From NCBI GenBank assembly GCA_021824175.1, contig JAKALP010000025.1:17813-81812 (forward strand): a stretch of 64,000 nt of DNA, in the 5' to 3' direction. The notes under the pieces were generated by a model, which saw nothing but the letters and a program-made list of their open reading frames with translations, was not told the DNA's origin and searched no databases. Source of the DNA: Deltaproteobacteria bacterium (GTDB lineage: Bacteria > Desulfobacterota > Desulfobacteria > Desulfobacterales > Desulfosarcinaceae). The position numbers were made by a program, and so were the translations under genes. Of the stretch, positions 38,241-45,514 are shown piece after piece (within the stretch, counting starts at the first letter, position 1; each line of letters opens with the position of its first letter).

Positions 38241-40100
38241 TTAGCCTGCCTTTCCCAATGCAACTATAGATTCTTTCTCATTTGTATCGCAGTGATGGCA
38301 AAGAAAAGTATTTACGCCATCCAGGCCCATGTAGCGTTCCAGGGTTTTATGGTCGGTTTGCAGCAAATCTACTACGATTAATCCATCCATGACCCTGCTG
38401 AAAAGCTTATCGATATTGAAGGAAAGCAGTTGCCCGCCGAGATTCAGATATTGGCGTAACAGAACCGGAACATCCTTTTGTTCGAACTCAATATCGGAAA
38501 CCACGGAACAGACCTCTTTGAAGTCCTGGAAATGGAAGTCATGGGTGGTGCGGTCACATCCCTTGATCCGCACCGGTCTAAGTGGGGCCGGCTTGCGCGG
38601 CTGCACCAGCAAGGCCAAATCCTTAGCCTGACTGTTCCTGAGCAGGGTGGTGGCCAGCAGCTGGCGGGAGAGATCGGAATAGTCGCTGCTGATGCTTACT
38701 GGACCGAACAGCATACGGTATTGGGGGTTTTTGCTGATGTAGGTGCCGATGCCCCGCCAAAGCAAAAGCAATGATGAGTATGATTTTTGATACTCCGGAC
38801 GAATAAAGGATCGGCCCATTTCGAGAGCGGGTCCCAGCTTTTGAAAAAAGTCTATCCGACTGTGAAAAAGCGTTTGGGTATAAAGCCCCTTGCGGCCGAA
38901 CTCAGCCAGGATTTGATCTGTGCGGCCCAATCGATAGGCGCCCACGATCTCTTCGCTCTCTTCGTTCCAGATAAAAAGATGTAGATAGTACTGGTCAAAT
39001 CGATCAATGTCCAGGGGGCGGCCAGTGCCCTCTTTGGCCAGCCGAAAGGAAAGCTCCCGCAACCGGCCGATTTCCAGCATAGTATGCGGTATCTGAGGGG
39101 CCTGGGCCACCCATACCGAAAACGAACCGCTTTGCACCAGCAATTGATCTTCCGGCAAGCATTCGATTTCCTTCCGGCAGATCTTGGGCGCCTGGGGAAG
39201 CGCCAAGGGCTGTTGGTTCGGGCCCAGTGAAAATCCCGGTCCCCCAGACCGTTTAAGTAACGGAGGGCGGCGATGTCCCATGATATAGGTGCGCCAGCGT
39301 AAGTAGGCCATCAGACAGTCATCTTCGGTGTACTTCTGCAGCCAACGGTAACTAATCGGATTGCCAATTTTGTAATGAATGGATTTACCCCGCTGTCTTA
39401 GTAACTCGCGGGCCAAAAGAATGGTGCGTAGTCTGGGATGGAGCATTCCGGCAGCCTGGAAGAGATTGCCATTGCGGCTTTTGAAGTAAATAGGCACTAC
39501 GGATGCGTGGGCATGATGGACGACGCGAGCCACAATGTGGCTCCAGGGAGGATCGGAGACCTCTCGGTGCAGATATTGGAAGTGGGATACTTCGCCGGCC
39601 GGAAATACTAAAAGCAAGCTCCCCTCTTTGACCCAGCGCATGGCCTTGCGAAGTGGGCCGAGGTTGGCTTGGGCCGCCCCGTTGCCTTCAAAAGGATCTA
39701 CAGCGATGGTCAGGGATTGAAGCTGAGGCAGACGATTCAGCAAATAGTTGGCCATGATCTTTACATCAGGGCGAATGCTGAGCAGCATTTCAGCCAAAAT
39801 AATGCCCTCAATGGCGCCGAAGGGATGATTGGCCACGACAATGCATGGTCCCTTGGAGGGGATCTTTTCCTTATCCTGAGACGTGACGACCGAAGTAATG
39901 GACAAATGCTTCAGAATTTGCCGCATAAACGCCTGGGAGTCTCTTTCGTGCCCGATTTGCTTATAAATTTGATCGCAGCGTCTAAACCCCAGCATAGATT
40001 CAAAAGGTGTGGATAGAAGAGAGGCCCAATGGCGTGGGCTATTGGGCGTCCGAGAAGCGTTTATTGAGAAGATCCTATGGGTGGGGGACATGGGTGTCAT
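38241..40100 (-). CDS. OlsF-like bifunctional acyltransferase (PlsC-type N-terminus, GNAT/OlsB-type C-terminus)
   Basis: The 619-residue protein joins two acyltransferase folds. Residues about 60-270 are PlsC-like (VVANHPFGAIEGIILAE with the NHP motif, LLVFPAGEVSHF, HASVVPIYFKSRNG). Residues about 315-560 are the OlsB/hemolysin-type acetyltransferase (EIGRLRELSFRLAKEGTGR, EIVGAYRLG, LEMGRSFIRPEYQKS, LFGPVSIS). This order matches OlsF, known to make ornithine lipids alone by N-acylation (C-terminal) and O-acylation (N-terminal). GGAG lies five bases before the ATG. A PHO-box-like repeat lies about 150 bp upstream. Other amino-acid lipids are possible products. Confidence 0.8.
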   Translation of the reverse strand: MTPMSPTHRIFSINASRTPNSPRHWASLLSTPFESMLGFRRCDQIYKQIGHERDSQAFMRQILKHLSITSVVTSQDKEKIPSKGPCIVVANHPFGAIEGIILAEMLLSIRPDVKIMANYLLNRLPQLQSLTIAVDPFEGNGAAQANLGPLRKAMRWVKEGSLLLVFPAGEVSHFQYLHREVSDPPWSHIVARVVHHAHASVVPIYFKSRNGNLFQAAGMLHPRLRTILLARELLRQRGKSIHYKIGNPISYRWLQKYTEDDCLMAYLRWRTYIMGHRRPPLLKRSGGPGFSLGPNQQPLALPQAPKICRKEIECLPEDQLLVQSGSFSVWVAQAPQIPHTMLEIGRLRELSFRLAKEGTGRPLDIDRFDQYYLHLFIWNEESEEIVGAYRLGRTDQILAEFGRKGLYTQTLFHSRIDFFQKLGPALEMGRSFIRPEYQKSYSSLLLLWRGIGTYISKNPQYRMLFGPVSISSDYSDLSRQLLATTLLRNSQAKDLALLVQPRKPAPLRPVRIKGCDRTTHDFHFQDFKEVCSVVSDIEFEQKDVPVLLRQYLNLGGQLLSFNIDKLFSRVMDGLIVVDLLQTDHKTLERYMGLDGVNTFLCHHCDTNEKESIVALGKAG

Positions 40101-40247
40101 GGCATCTCCAGTAGTAATTGTTCAATTTCTCCGCCGCGTCGGAAGATAATGCTTTTCGAGATATCCACCGACATTGGTATCGGCCATCGGCGCTCCTTTG
40201 TCTTAGTTTATAAACACGAGCTAAACTGGCACACTATTAGTAAGCTT

Positions 40248-40276
40248 CTTTTAGAATTAGATTAGAATTTTGTTAA
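40248..40276 (+). promoter_or_regulatory. PHO-box-like 11-bp direct repeats, site A
   Basis: Three seven-base units, CTTTTAG (40248), AGATTAG (40259) and TTGTTAA (40270), are separated by identical AATT spacers, an exact 11-bp period. A 14-base string, TTAGAATTTTGTTA (40262-40275), is shared exactly with site C. It lies between the divergent OlsF-like and DUF3108-like genes. Confidence 0.5.
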
Positions 40277-40557
40277 ATTTCTATGCGGTGTGAAGATGCA
40301 ATCGATTTTGAATGTCGGCCAAGAGTTTCAGTAGATGCAGGCGGAACCTCCTCCTGCCCTCCAGAAGGAGGGTTGAAGGCACGAATAGGACCAGGGGGGA
40401 GGAGATGGTTCAAATACGGTTAGGGCCAAATTAGAATTTGATGAACTTGCTGAAAGTACTTTGCTTATGGAGAAGTCCGTGTTAGGCAACTCACATGGAC
40501 AAAGAATTTGATTACCGCAGTAAACTGCTAACGATAAAAAATAAAGGAAAACACGTT
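40277..40557. other. Rest of the olsF / DUF3108 divergent region
   Basis: About 280 bases with no gene. It contains a perfect CCCTCC-AGAA-GGAGGG hairpin (40357-40372) and purine-rich DNA. The combined gap between the two start codons is 457 bp, long enough for regulated promoters in both directions. Confidence 0.45.
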
Positions 40558-41364
40558 ATGGCGGCGAACAGCCTATGCTATTTTTTCAAACTGCGTTTTT
40601 CCTTCAGATGGCAATCACTGCCTGCCGTCGTACTGGGCGTGATTTTCTTTTCTTTCCCATGCGCTAAAGCCGACCCCATTGCCCAGCATACCCGATATTT
40701 TACGGAGCAAAATGGAGGTGCTCGGCATAAAGTAGTATGGTTCTTATCTCCGCAAACGGAAGGTTACCAACTGCTCTATCTCAAGGAGACACAGGTGAAC
40801 ACCACGCTGGTGGATCAAAACATGCGGACATTGCTTTGGACCATGGATGATGCCCAAACCGCCAGCGACCTCCGCGCCGAACGGAAGAACAACCTCATTA
40901 CGATCCAAGGGAATCTCAACGGCCGGCCCATTCACAAAGATATAAAAATCGATAATGCCCCCTGGTTTCAGGCTACCACCCTCTCTCTGAAGACGCTGGT
41001 CACCTCCGAGCAAAATGAAATCGAATTCTGGACTCTGCGACCTGGCACATTGAAAGCATATAAGCTCAAGGCGACCAAAGTGGGCTGTGAGCAACTGAAC
41101 ATCGCGGGTCAGACCATTCAGGCAGTTAAAGTGCAACTGCAGCTCAGTGGCTGGCTGGCGCCATTTTGGAAGAGCTACTACTGGTTTGATGCTGAAAATG
41201 GGCTATTTGTGCGGTTTAATGGTCAGACCGATTCCGGTGCTGAGGCATTCTATTCCATTGACTACAGCGGCCCCGCCAGCCCGACCTGTCCCGAACTGAA
41301 ACGGTATGCCAATATCTCCCACGGTGCTAATCCCACCACCCTCCGCCATCAGCCAAATGGTTGA
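40558..41364 (+). CDS. Secreted DUF3108-like protein
   Basis: The ATG at 40558, nine bases after AAGGA, gives 268 residues with a signal peptide (hydrophobic residues about 20-34, likely cut after AKA). An earlier ATG at 40495 has no ribosome site. The mature protein looks all-beta, with FWTLRPGTLKAYKLKA and KSYYWFDAENGLFVRFNG resembling the DUF3108 group of periplasmic proteins of unknown function; the match is moderate. It ends 13 bp from the convergent GH38/57-like gene. Confidence 0.7.
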   Translation: MAANSLCYFFKLRFSFRWQSLPAVVLGVIFFSFPCAKADPIAQHTRYFTEQNGGARHKVVWFLSPQTEGYQLLYLKETQVNTTLVDQNMRTLLWTMDDAQTASDLRAERKNNLITIQGNLNGRPIHKDIKIDNAPWFQATTLSLKTLVTSEQNEIEFWTLRPGTLKAYKLKATKVGCEQLNIAGQTIQAVKVQLQLSGWLAPFWKSYYWFDAENGLFVRFNGQTDSGAEAFYSIDYSGPASPTCPELKRYANISHGANPTTLRHQPNG

Positions 41365-41377
41365 TGGCGACACCAGC

Positions 41378-44300
41378 CTATCCCCACCACCAATTGGACA
41401 CCATGGCGTGCAGATTGGCCCACAGTACCTTGAGTGCCAGCTTCAAGGGCACGGACGGCCGCTTTTCTTTGACCTTGCCGATGGTGAATTGGATCTCGGA
41501 TGCGGGTCTGGAGAGATGATCGCCAGCCGACACCATTTCGATGGTGGCATAGTAAGGCTTACCTTCGACAAACGCCTGATGGCCTAAGTAATAAGGGACA
41601 ATCACGCTATTGCCGGTGGCGGGATAGGCTGCATCGTAGCGGCCGGGCCGCAGGCCGCAGAGTACACGGTAGTGCGCCTGGGAATTATCGGAGTTATCCC
41701 AGCTGAACTGGACCGCGCCGCGCCCCTGATAGGCGGCAACCAATCCTTTGGGCGGTTTTAATGGGTCCGCAGCCGGCAGATTTCGAAGCGCCTGTGATAG
41801 GGAAATGGTCAGCGGAGGACGGGCGAAATTGACCAAGACGCGCTCAATGGGCGCCGGCAACTGCCGGGAGCGAGCGAAGGCCAACATCAAGCTAAAAGTC
41901 TGCGCCATGCCGTTATAGGTCGGTCCAGAACTGGCGTATTGCTCGCCAGTCAACAAGGTAACGTCAAACCCGTTGCCGTTGCCCCAGGTGGGATGGTGGT
42001 ACTGACGGCCATAATAGGTGCCAAAGGGGTTGGCGCGCACGGAAAAGGTCCCCTCTTGATTCGCATATTTCAATTTCAGTGGCGCAAACGCGAAATTGGC
42101 CCATACGCTGGTATCCATGGCAATGGCCATGGTTTGATCACCGGCTGTTACTCCGGCGTAGCTTGAAGTAATGTGGTTGTTGACCGCATCCAGATTCAAG
42201 TTCTGCGGGCCGCAGCGGAAGTAATCCAGCTCATAAGCACTGTCAACGTTCAAATAATTTTGTTTGAATACGCGTACCGGGTCTTTTTTGGCGGTGGCCG
42301 GCGCAAAACGGATCTCGACCGGCGCCACTTCCTGCCAGTTGAGATCTGTTCGCCGGATCAACCCGGCGGTGCCTGCTTTGAGCACATCCGGTGTGGCGGT
42401 GGTTGGATAATGAACGGTGCCTTGTACAATCACATAAGGCAATTGCTCCATCAGAACGAACCGGTAATCCACCCAACCGTCGGATTGGGTGTGGTCCCAC
42501 GGGCCGGGGAAGGGGCCGGTCATCCGCAATGAGGCATAATGGCCTCCATGGGGAGCTTTATCCAATTTCAGCAGCGGCCGCGCGGGATAGCTCTGGCCGG
42601 CCCAGCGCAGATAAGGTGTGAAGCTGCCGGATTCGGTCTGGCGCTGGCCATCAAGGTATATGCCTTCAATCTGATCCTTGCCAAAGCGAATGGCCAGATG
42701 GGTATTGGTAATACTTTGGGGATCGGCCCGTAGGTCGCCGGCCGCCTTTGGGGAGTAGAGAGCCTGAACGGCCGGGTCCGCCGCGCAGAGACGATAAAGT
42801 CCATCAATCGGCGGATCGTCCTGATCCATGAACAGAAGCAATTGGGGCGCCTGGTTGGGCGCGCTCAAGGCCGGCAATGTCACGGCCGGCCATGGGCGTT
42901 GGCCGGGTTGCAGTAAGAAAAGATCCATCCCTTCTCGGTATGCTTCGGGTCGTGGAATCTTGAGAAAACGATATCCTTGCCCAGAGGAATTGCCGCCCAG
43001 CACCATGACCCAATCCAACGGTTGAAAGCCGTTGGGGAGTTCTGCGGCTGACGGGGCTTGTTGCAGATACCGGCGCAACCCGTCGGCTAGCAGCTGTTCG
43101 GTGGTCTCGGAATACCTGTTCAAATCCTCCATGAGACGGGCCATGGCCTGTACGCGCTGGCGCGCCACATAGGGTGTGGCCATGCCGAAATGGGTGGTGG
43201 ATAGTGTCCGCAGACGCGTTATATCGGCAAAGTTAATCAAGTTGCCCAACCGGTCGGTGTCCACGTACTCAGCCAAGATGGATTTGGCCTTAAGCGCCGC
43301 CTCACGGGCCCGACGGTTGCGCTCGATCATGGTCCAGTACCGCGAGCTGTCGGCTTTTTCAGCCCAAGAGTTATAGCCGTCGAAGCTGCCGTCGGCTGTA
43401 TCCTGGCCAAAGGTTACCGTGCCAACAGCCGGATGGCCGGATAGGTAGTCTCCCAAAGTAGTAAAATGCACATAGGGTAAATCCTGAACCTCCCGGACCA
43501 GTGCGCCGATGCCCTTGGTGTTGGGCAGCCACTCCATGAGCCACGGCAAGTCGAGGCCACTCCATAGCTCCGAATCCGCATCATAGTTGATAAAGATCAG
43601 GGCATCGCGATCCAATTCTCCTCTGTCCTGCAGGTTGCGCAGCTCGGAGACCCAATGTTTCAGGCTGACGTGTTCTACCAGATCACCAATATGATAGGTG
43701 GGAATGATGACCATTTGCTCTTTGGTCTGGGAATTTTGATAGAGGATGGGGTTGTGCGCTTCGGCCCGAGTAAGCGGGCGGCTGAAGACCCTGAAGGCAT
43801 CGAAGGGCGTGGCGCTGTAGTATAAGGCCATGGCCTGCACACCGTGCTTCTTGTAGATCGAGAAGCTGCCGGGAGTGGTCATCATCTCCTGGGGACGAAC
43901 AATGGGGGAGTACTTACCGAAGACATCCTGAACACCGCTTTGCCAGGGATTGGTGATGGACCAGCGCACGGCATCATCGAGCTCCTGGGCCGTCATGGCG
44001 GAAACCAGCCCGTTATTGTAAGACATCAGAATGACTTCATCGCCGTTTTCTTCTATCCGTCTTCGAATATCCGCGATAATGTCCGGTGCATATTGCGGCA
44101 GAATTTCCTGAAGAGAGAAGAGATTATCGAAATCCCAAACCCCTTTGACCGGGATGCCACTGGCGTTGCAGCGATCCAGGGTCCGGATGATATGACGAAT
44201 AACGCGAATGTCTTTACCAAAACCACTCTCATCATTGGTATCATTGCGAAAGGAATGGTAGAGATTGACATGAAAACCGAAGGCAACAAAAACATGATGC

Positions 44301-44419
44301 TTGGCTTGGCCGGGGTGCTCTTCAGTTCCGGCCAGCGCCCATAACACCGGCAAAGTGACAGCGAAGAAGAAAAGAAAAGTTCCCGGCCGTCTGAACTTAT
44401 TCGCTCGCTGATTTGGCAT
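41378..44419 (-). CDS. Large secreted protein with GH38/57-like N-terminal barrel and C-terminal FN3-like domain
   Basis: The ATG at 44419 gives 1013 residues with a good signal peptide (basic start, hydrophobic residues about 14-30, ALA cut); a longer frame starts at 44446. The N-terminal part (HHVFVAFGFHVNLYHSFRND, GVWDFDNLFSL, VILMSYNNG, PTYHIGDLVEH, INYDADSELW) has the feel of the GH38/GH57 polysaccharide deacetylase-like barrel, including His and Asp residues that could form the active site. The middle is beta-rich. Residues about 895-985 look like fibronectin type III. Substrate unknown. The GH class is inferred from pattern and is not certain. Confidence 0.6.
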   Translation of the reverse strand: MPNQRANKFRRPGTFLFFFAVTLPVLWALAGTEEHPGQAKHHVFVAFGFHVNLYHSFRNDTNDESGFGKDIRVIRHIIRTLDRCNASGIPVKGVWDFDNLFSLQEILPQYAPDIIADIRRRIEENGDEVILMSYNNGLVSAMTAQELDDAVRWSITNPWQSGVQDVFGKYSPIVRPQEMMTTPGSFSIYKKHGVQAMALYYSATPFDAFRVFSRPLTRAEAHNPILYQNSQTKEQMVIIPTYHIGDLVEHVSLKHWVSELRNLQDRGELDRDALIFINYDADSELWSGLDLPWLMEWLPNTKGIGALVREVQDLPYVHFTTLGDYLSGHPAVGTVTFGQDTADGSFDGYNSWAEKADSSRYWTMIERNRRAREAALKAKSILAEYVDTDRLGNLINFADITRLRTLSTTHFGMATPYVARQRVQAMARLMEDLNRYSETTEQLLADGLRRYLQQAPSAAELPNGFQPLDWVMVLGGNSSGQGYRFLKIPRPEAYREGMDLFLLQPGQRPWPAVTLPALSAPNQAPQLLLFMDQDDPPIDGLYRLCAADPAVQALYSPKAAGDLRADPQSITNTHLAIRFGKDQIEGIYLDGQRQTESGSFTPYLRWAGQSYPARPLLKLDKAPHGGHYASLRMTGPFPGPWDHTQSDGWVDYRFVLMEQLPYVIVQGTVHYPTTATPDVLKAGTAGLIRRTDLNWQEVAPVEIRFAPATAKKDPVRVFKQNYLNVDSAYELDYFRCGPQNLNLDAVNNHITSSYAGVTAGDQTMAIAMDTSVWANFAFAPLKLKYANQEGTFSVRANPFGTYYGRQYHHPTWGNGNGFDVTLLTGEQYASSGPTYNGMAQTFSLMLAFARSRQLPAPIERVLVNFARPPLTISLSQALRNLPAADPLKPPKGLVAAYQGRGAVQFSWDNSDNSQAHYRVLCGLRPGRYDAAYPATGNSVIVPYYLGHQAFVEGKPYYATIEMVSAGDHLSRPASEIQFTIGKVKEKRPSVPLKLALKVLWANLHAMVSNWWWG

Positions 44420-44769
44420 GACCGAAGATTCCCCACATTGTTCCAAGCTGCGGACCGGCTTCAGATTTACGATGGCGGCGACCGGTGCGCGCCTTCATGA
44501 AGGCCTCCGCTAACCGCCACCTAACATATTACTTACATAAAACTAACACGCCGATCGGATGGAAACAACGAAGGCTAAAGAGGTTTTGTCATTACCAAAC
44601 CTACATCATAGGAATTCTGACGGAAGAACTTGAACCAAATTATCTTTGCGACGGTATGAAGCAAGGTAGGGTGGCGTAGGAAATCGCGATCCCAGTTAAA
44701 GATTTCTATTAGTTGCGACCCTCATACAATCCGTCAGGAGGTCCTGCATGGAGATCGCGGCTTGCGCGG
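44420..44769. other. Intergenic region holding PHO-box-like site B
   Basis: About 350 bases between two reverse-strand genes. Apart from the four-unit repeat at 44510-44549 I see no supported gene. It should hold the promoter of the GH38/57-like gene. Confidence 0.5.
44510..44549 (+). promoter_or_regulatory. PHO-box-like 11-bp direct repeats, site B (four units)
   Basis: CTAACCG (44510), CTAACAT (44521), CTTACAT (44532) and CTAACAC (44543) repeat with an exact 11-bp period, spacers CCAC, ATTA and AAAA. The last two units match the E. coli Pho box at 14 of 18 bases. The CTWACA-N5 periodicity also fits the Bacillus PhoP box. The site starts about 90 bp upstream of the GH38/57-like start codon. 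Confidence 0.6.
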
Positions 44770-45036
44770 TCAATGTTCCAGCCGGATCCTGCCGAAGCTT
44801 TCCAAACTCAATGCTTTGATCTTCCTGGTACGAACGCCATGGCGCATAAAAAGGATCAAATCCTTTAAACATCCGGAATAGCTTAAAACCTTGGCGCGAT
44901 CACTTTCGGTGATCCTTTTAAACAAACAGCGTTCGGCAGCGGTGGCCTCGTTATCCGCCATCCAGATGATGTCCTCGTATGAGTGGCCCTTAGCTTTTTG
45001 TACGAACTCAATAATATTGAATGATGATGATAACAT
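44770..45036 (-). CDS. Orphan 88-residue protein
   Basis: A perfect AAGGAGG ribosome site eight bases before the ATG and a natural amino-acid composition make this a convincing small gene. The product is soluble, helical and mixed-charge (FVQKAKGHSYEDIIWMADNE, ERCLFKRITESDRAKVLSYS, basic C-terminus). I recognise no domain. It lies between PHO-box-like sites B and C in the lipid/glycan block, divergent from the PHP-GT4 gene. It could be a small regulator, but nothing in the sequence proves it. Confidence 0.68.
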   Translation of the reverse strand: MLSSSFNIIEFVQKAKGHSYEDIIWMADNEATAAERCLFKRITESDRAKVLSYSGCLKDLILFMRHGVRTRKIKALSLESFGRIRLEH

Positions 45037-45148
45037 AGCACTTCCTCCTTGCCATGTCCGGTTACAGGCGTCTCAACACGGGTTTCCATGTCCCGGCTAA
45101 CCCGTTGAGATTATGATACTCCGCCACGGGAGCCAAGCAGTCATATTG

Positions 45149-45177
45149 ATACCAGACATTTGTTAGAATTTTGTTAG
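45149..45177 (+). promoter_or_regulatory. PHO-box-like 11-bp direct repeats, site C
   Basis: TTGTTAG (45160) and TTGTTAG (45171) are identical and separated by AATT, giving an 11-bp period. A degenerate third unit, ATACCAG, lies in phase at 45149. It sits between the 88-residue gene (124 bp away) and the PHP-GT4 gene (338 bp away). Confidence 0.5.
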
Positions 45178-45514
45178 CAACATTCTCCAGCCTAATCTAT
45201 TACAAACAAGGTGCTGATCCGGGAGACTGTTCGGCGAATCCAGGATGCTTGCGCTGAGCGTAGCGTGCAGGCGGTCTCGTTTACCGGTGCAGAACCGCTG
45301 CTCGCGATAGCCGCCGCCTGCTGAACCCCTCCAAAATAAAAAGATTTTCCCGGAAATCTTCATCAAAATCTATTGCAGCCCTAACGCCGGCTTAATCGAA
45401 CTGATAGATAGTGTAATCAAATATAAAGCTTTCGGGCGGTTGAGAGAAGTTTCTTCCATTTACCTTGAAATGACTTCCTTCTCAGCAACCCGTGACAGCG
45501 AAGGAGAATATTCT
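45178..45514. other. Long leader before the PHP-GT4 gene
   Basis: About 340 bases with no supported gene; the gap from the 88-residue gene is 478 bp in all. It includes the AAGGAGAA ribosome site at 45501. An untranslated leader or a second promoter is likely. Confidence 0.4.

Noticed and set aside
40357..40372. CCCTCC-AGAA-GGAGGG hairpin as a terminator
   Set aside because: No T run follows and it lies in a divergent promoter region.
44485..44679. 64-codon forward frame across PHO-box-like site B
   Set aside because: No ribosome site, atypical composition and it runs through a repeat array.
44748..44819. 23-codon forward frame with a perfect AGGAGG site six bases upstream
   Set aside because: It overlaps the 3' end of the 88-residue gene in antisense, has cysteine- and proline-rich composition and no stable predicted form. 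Chance is likelier.
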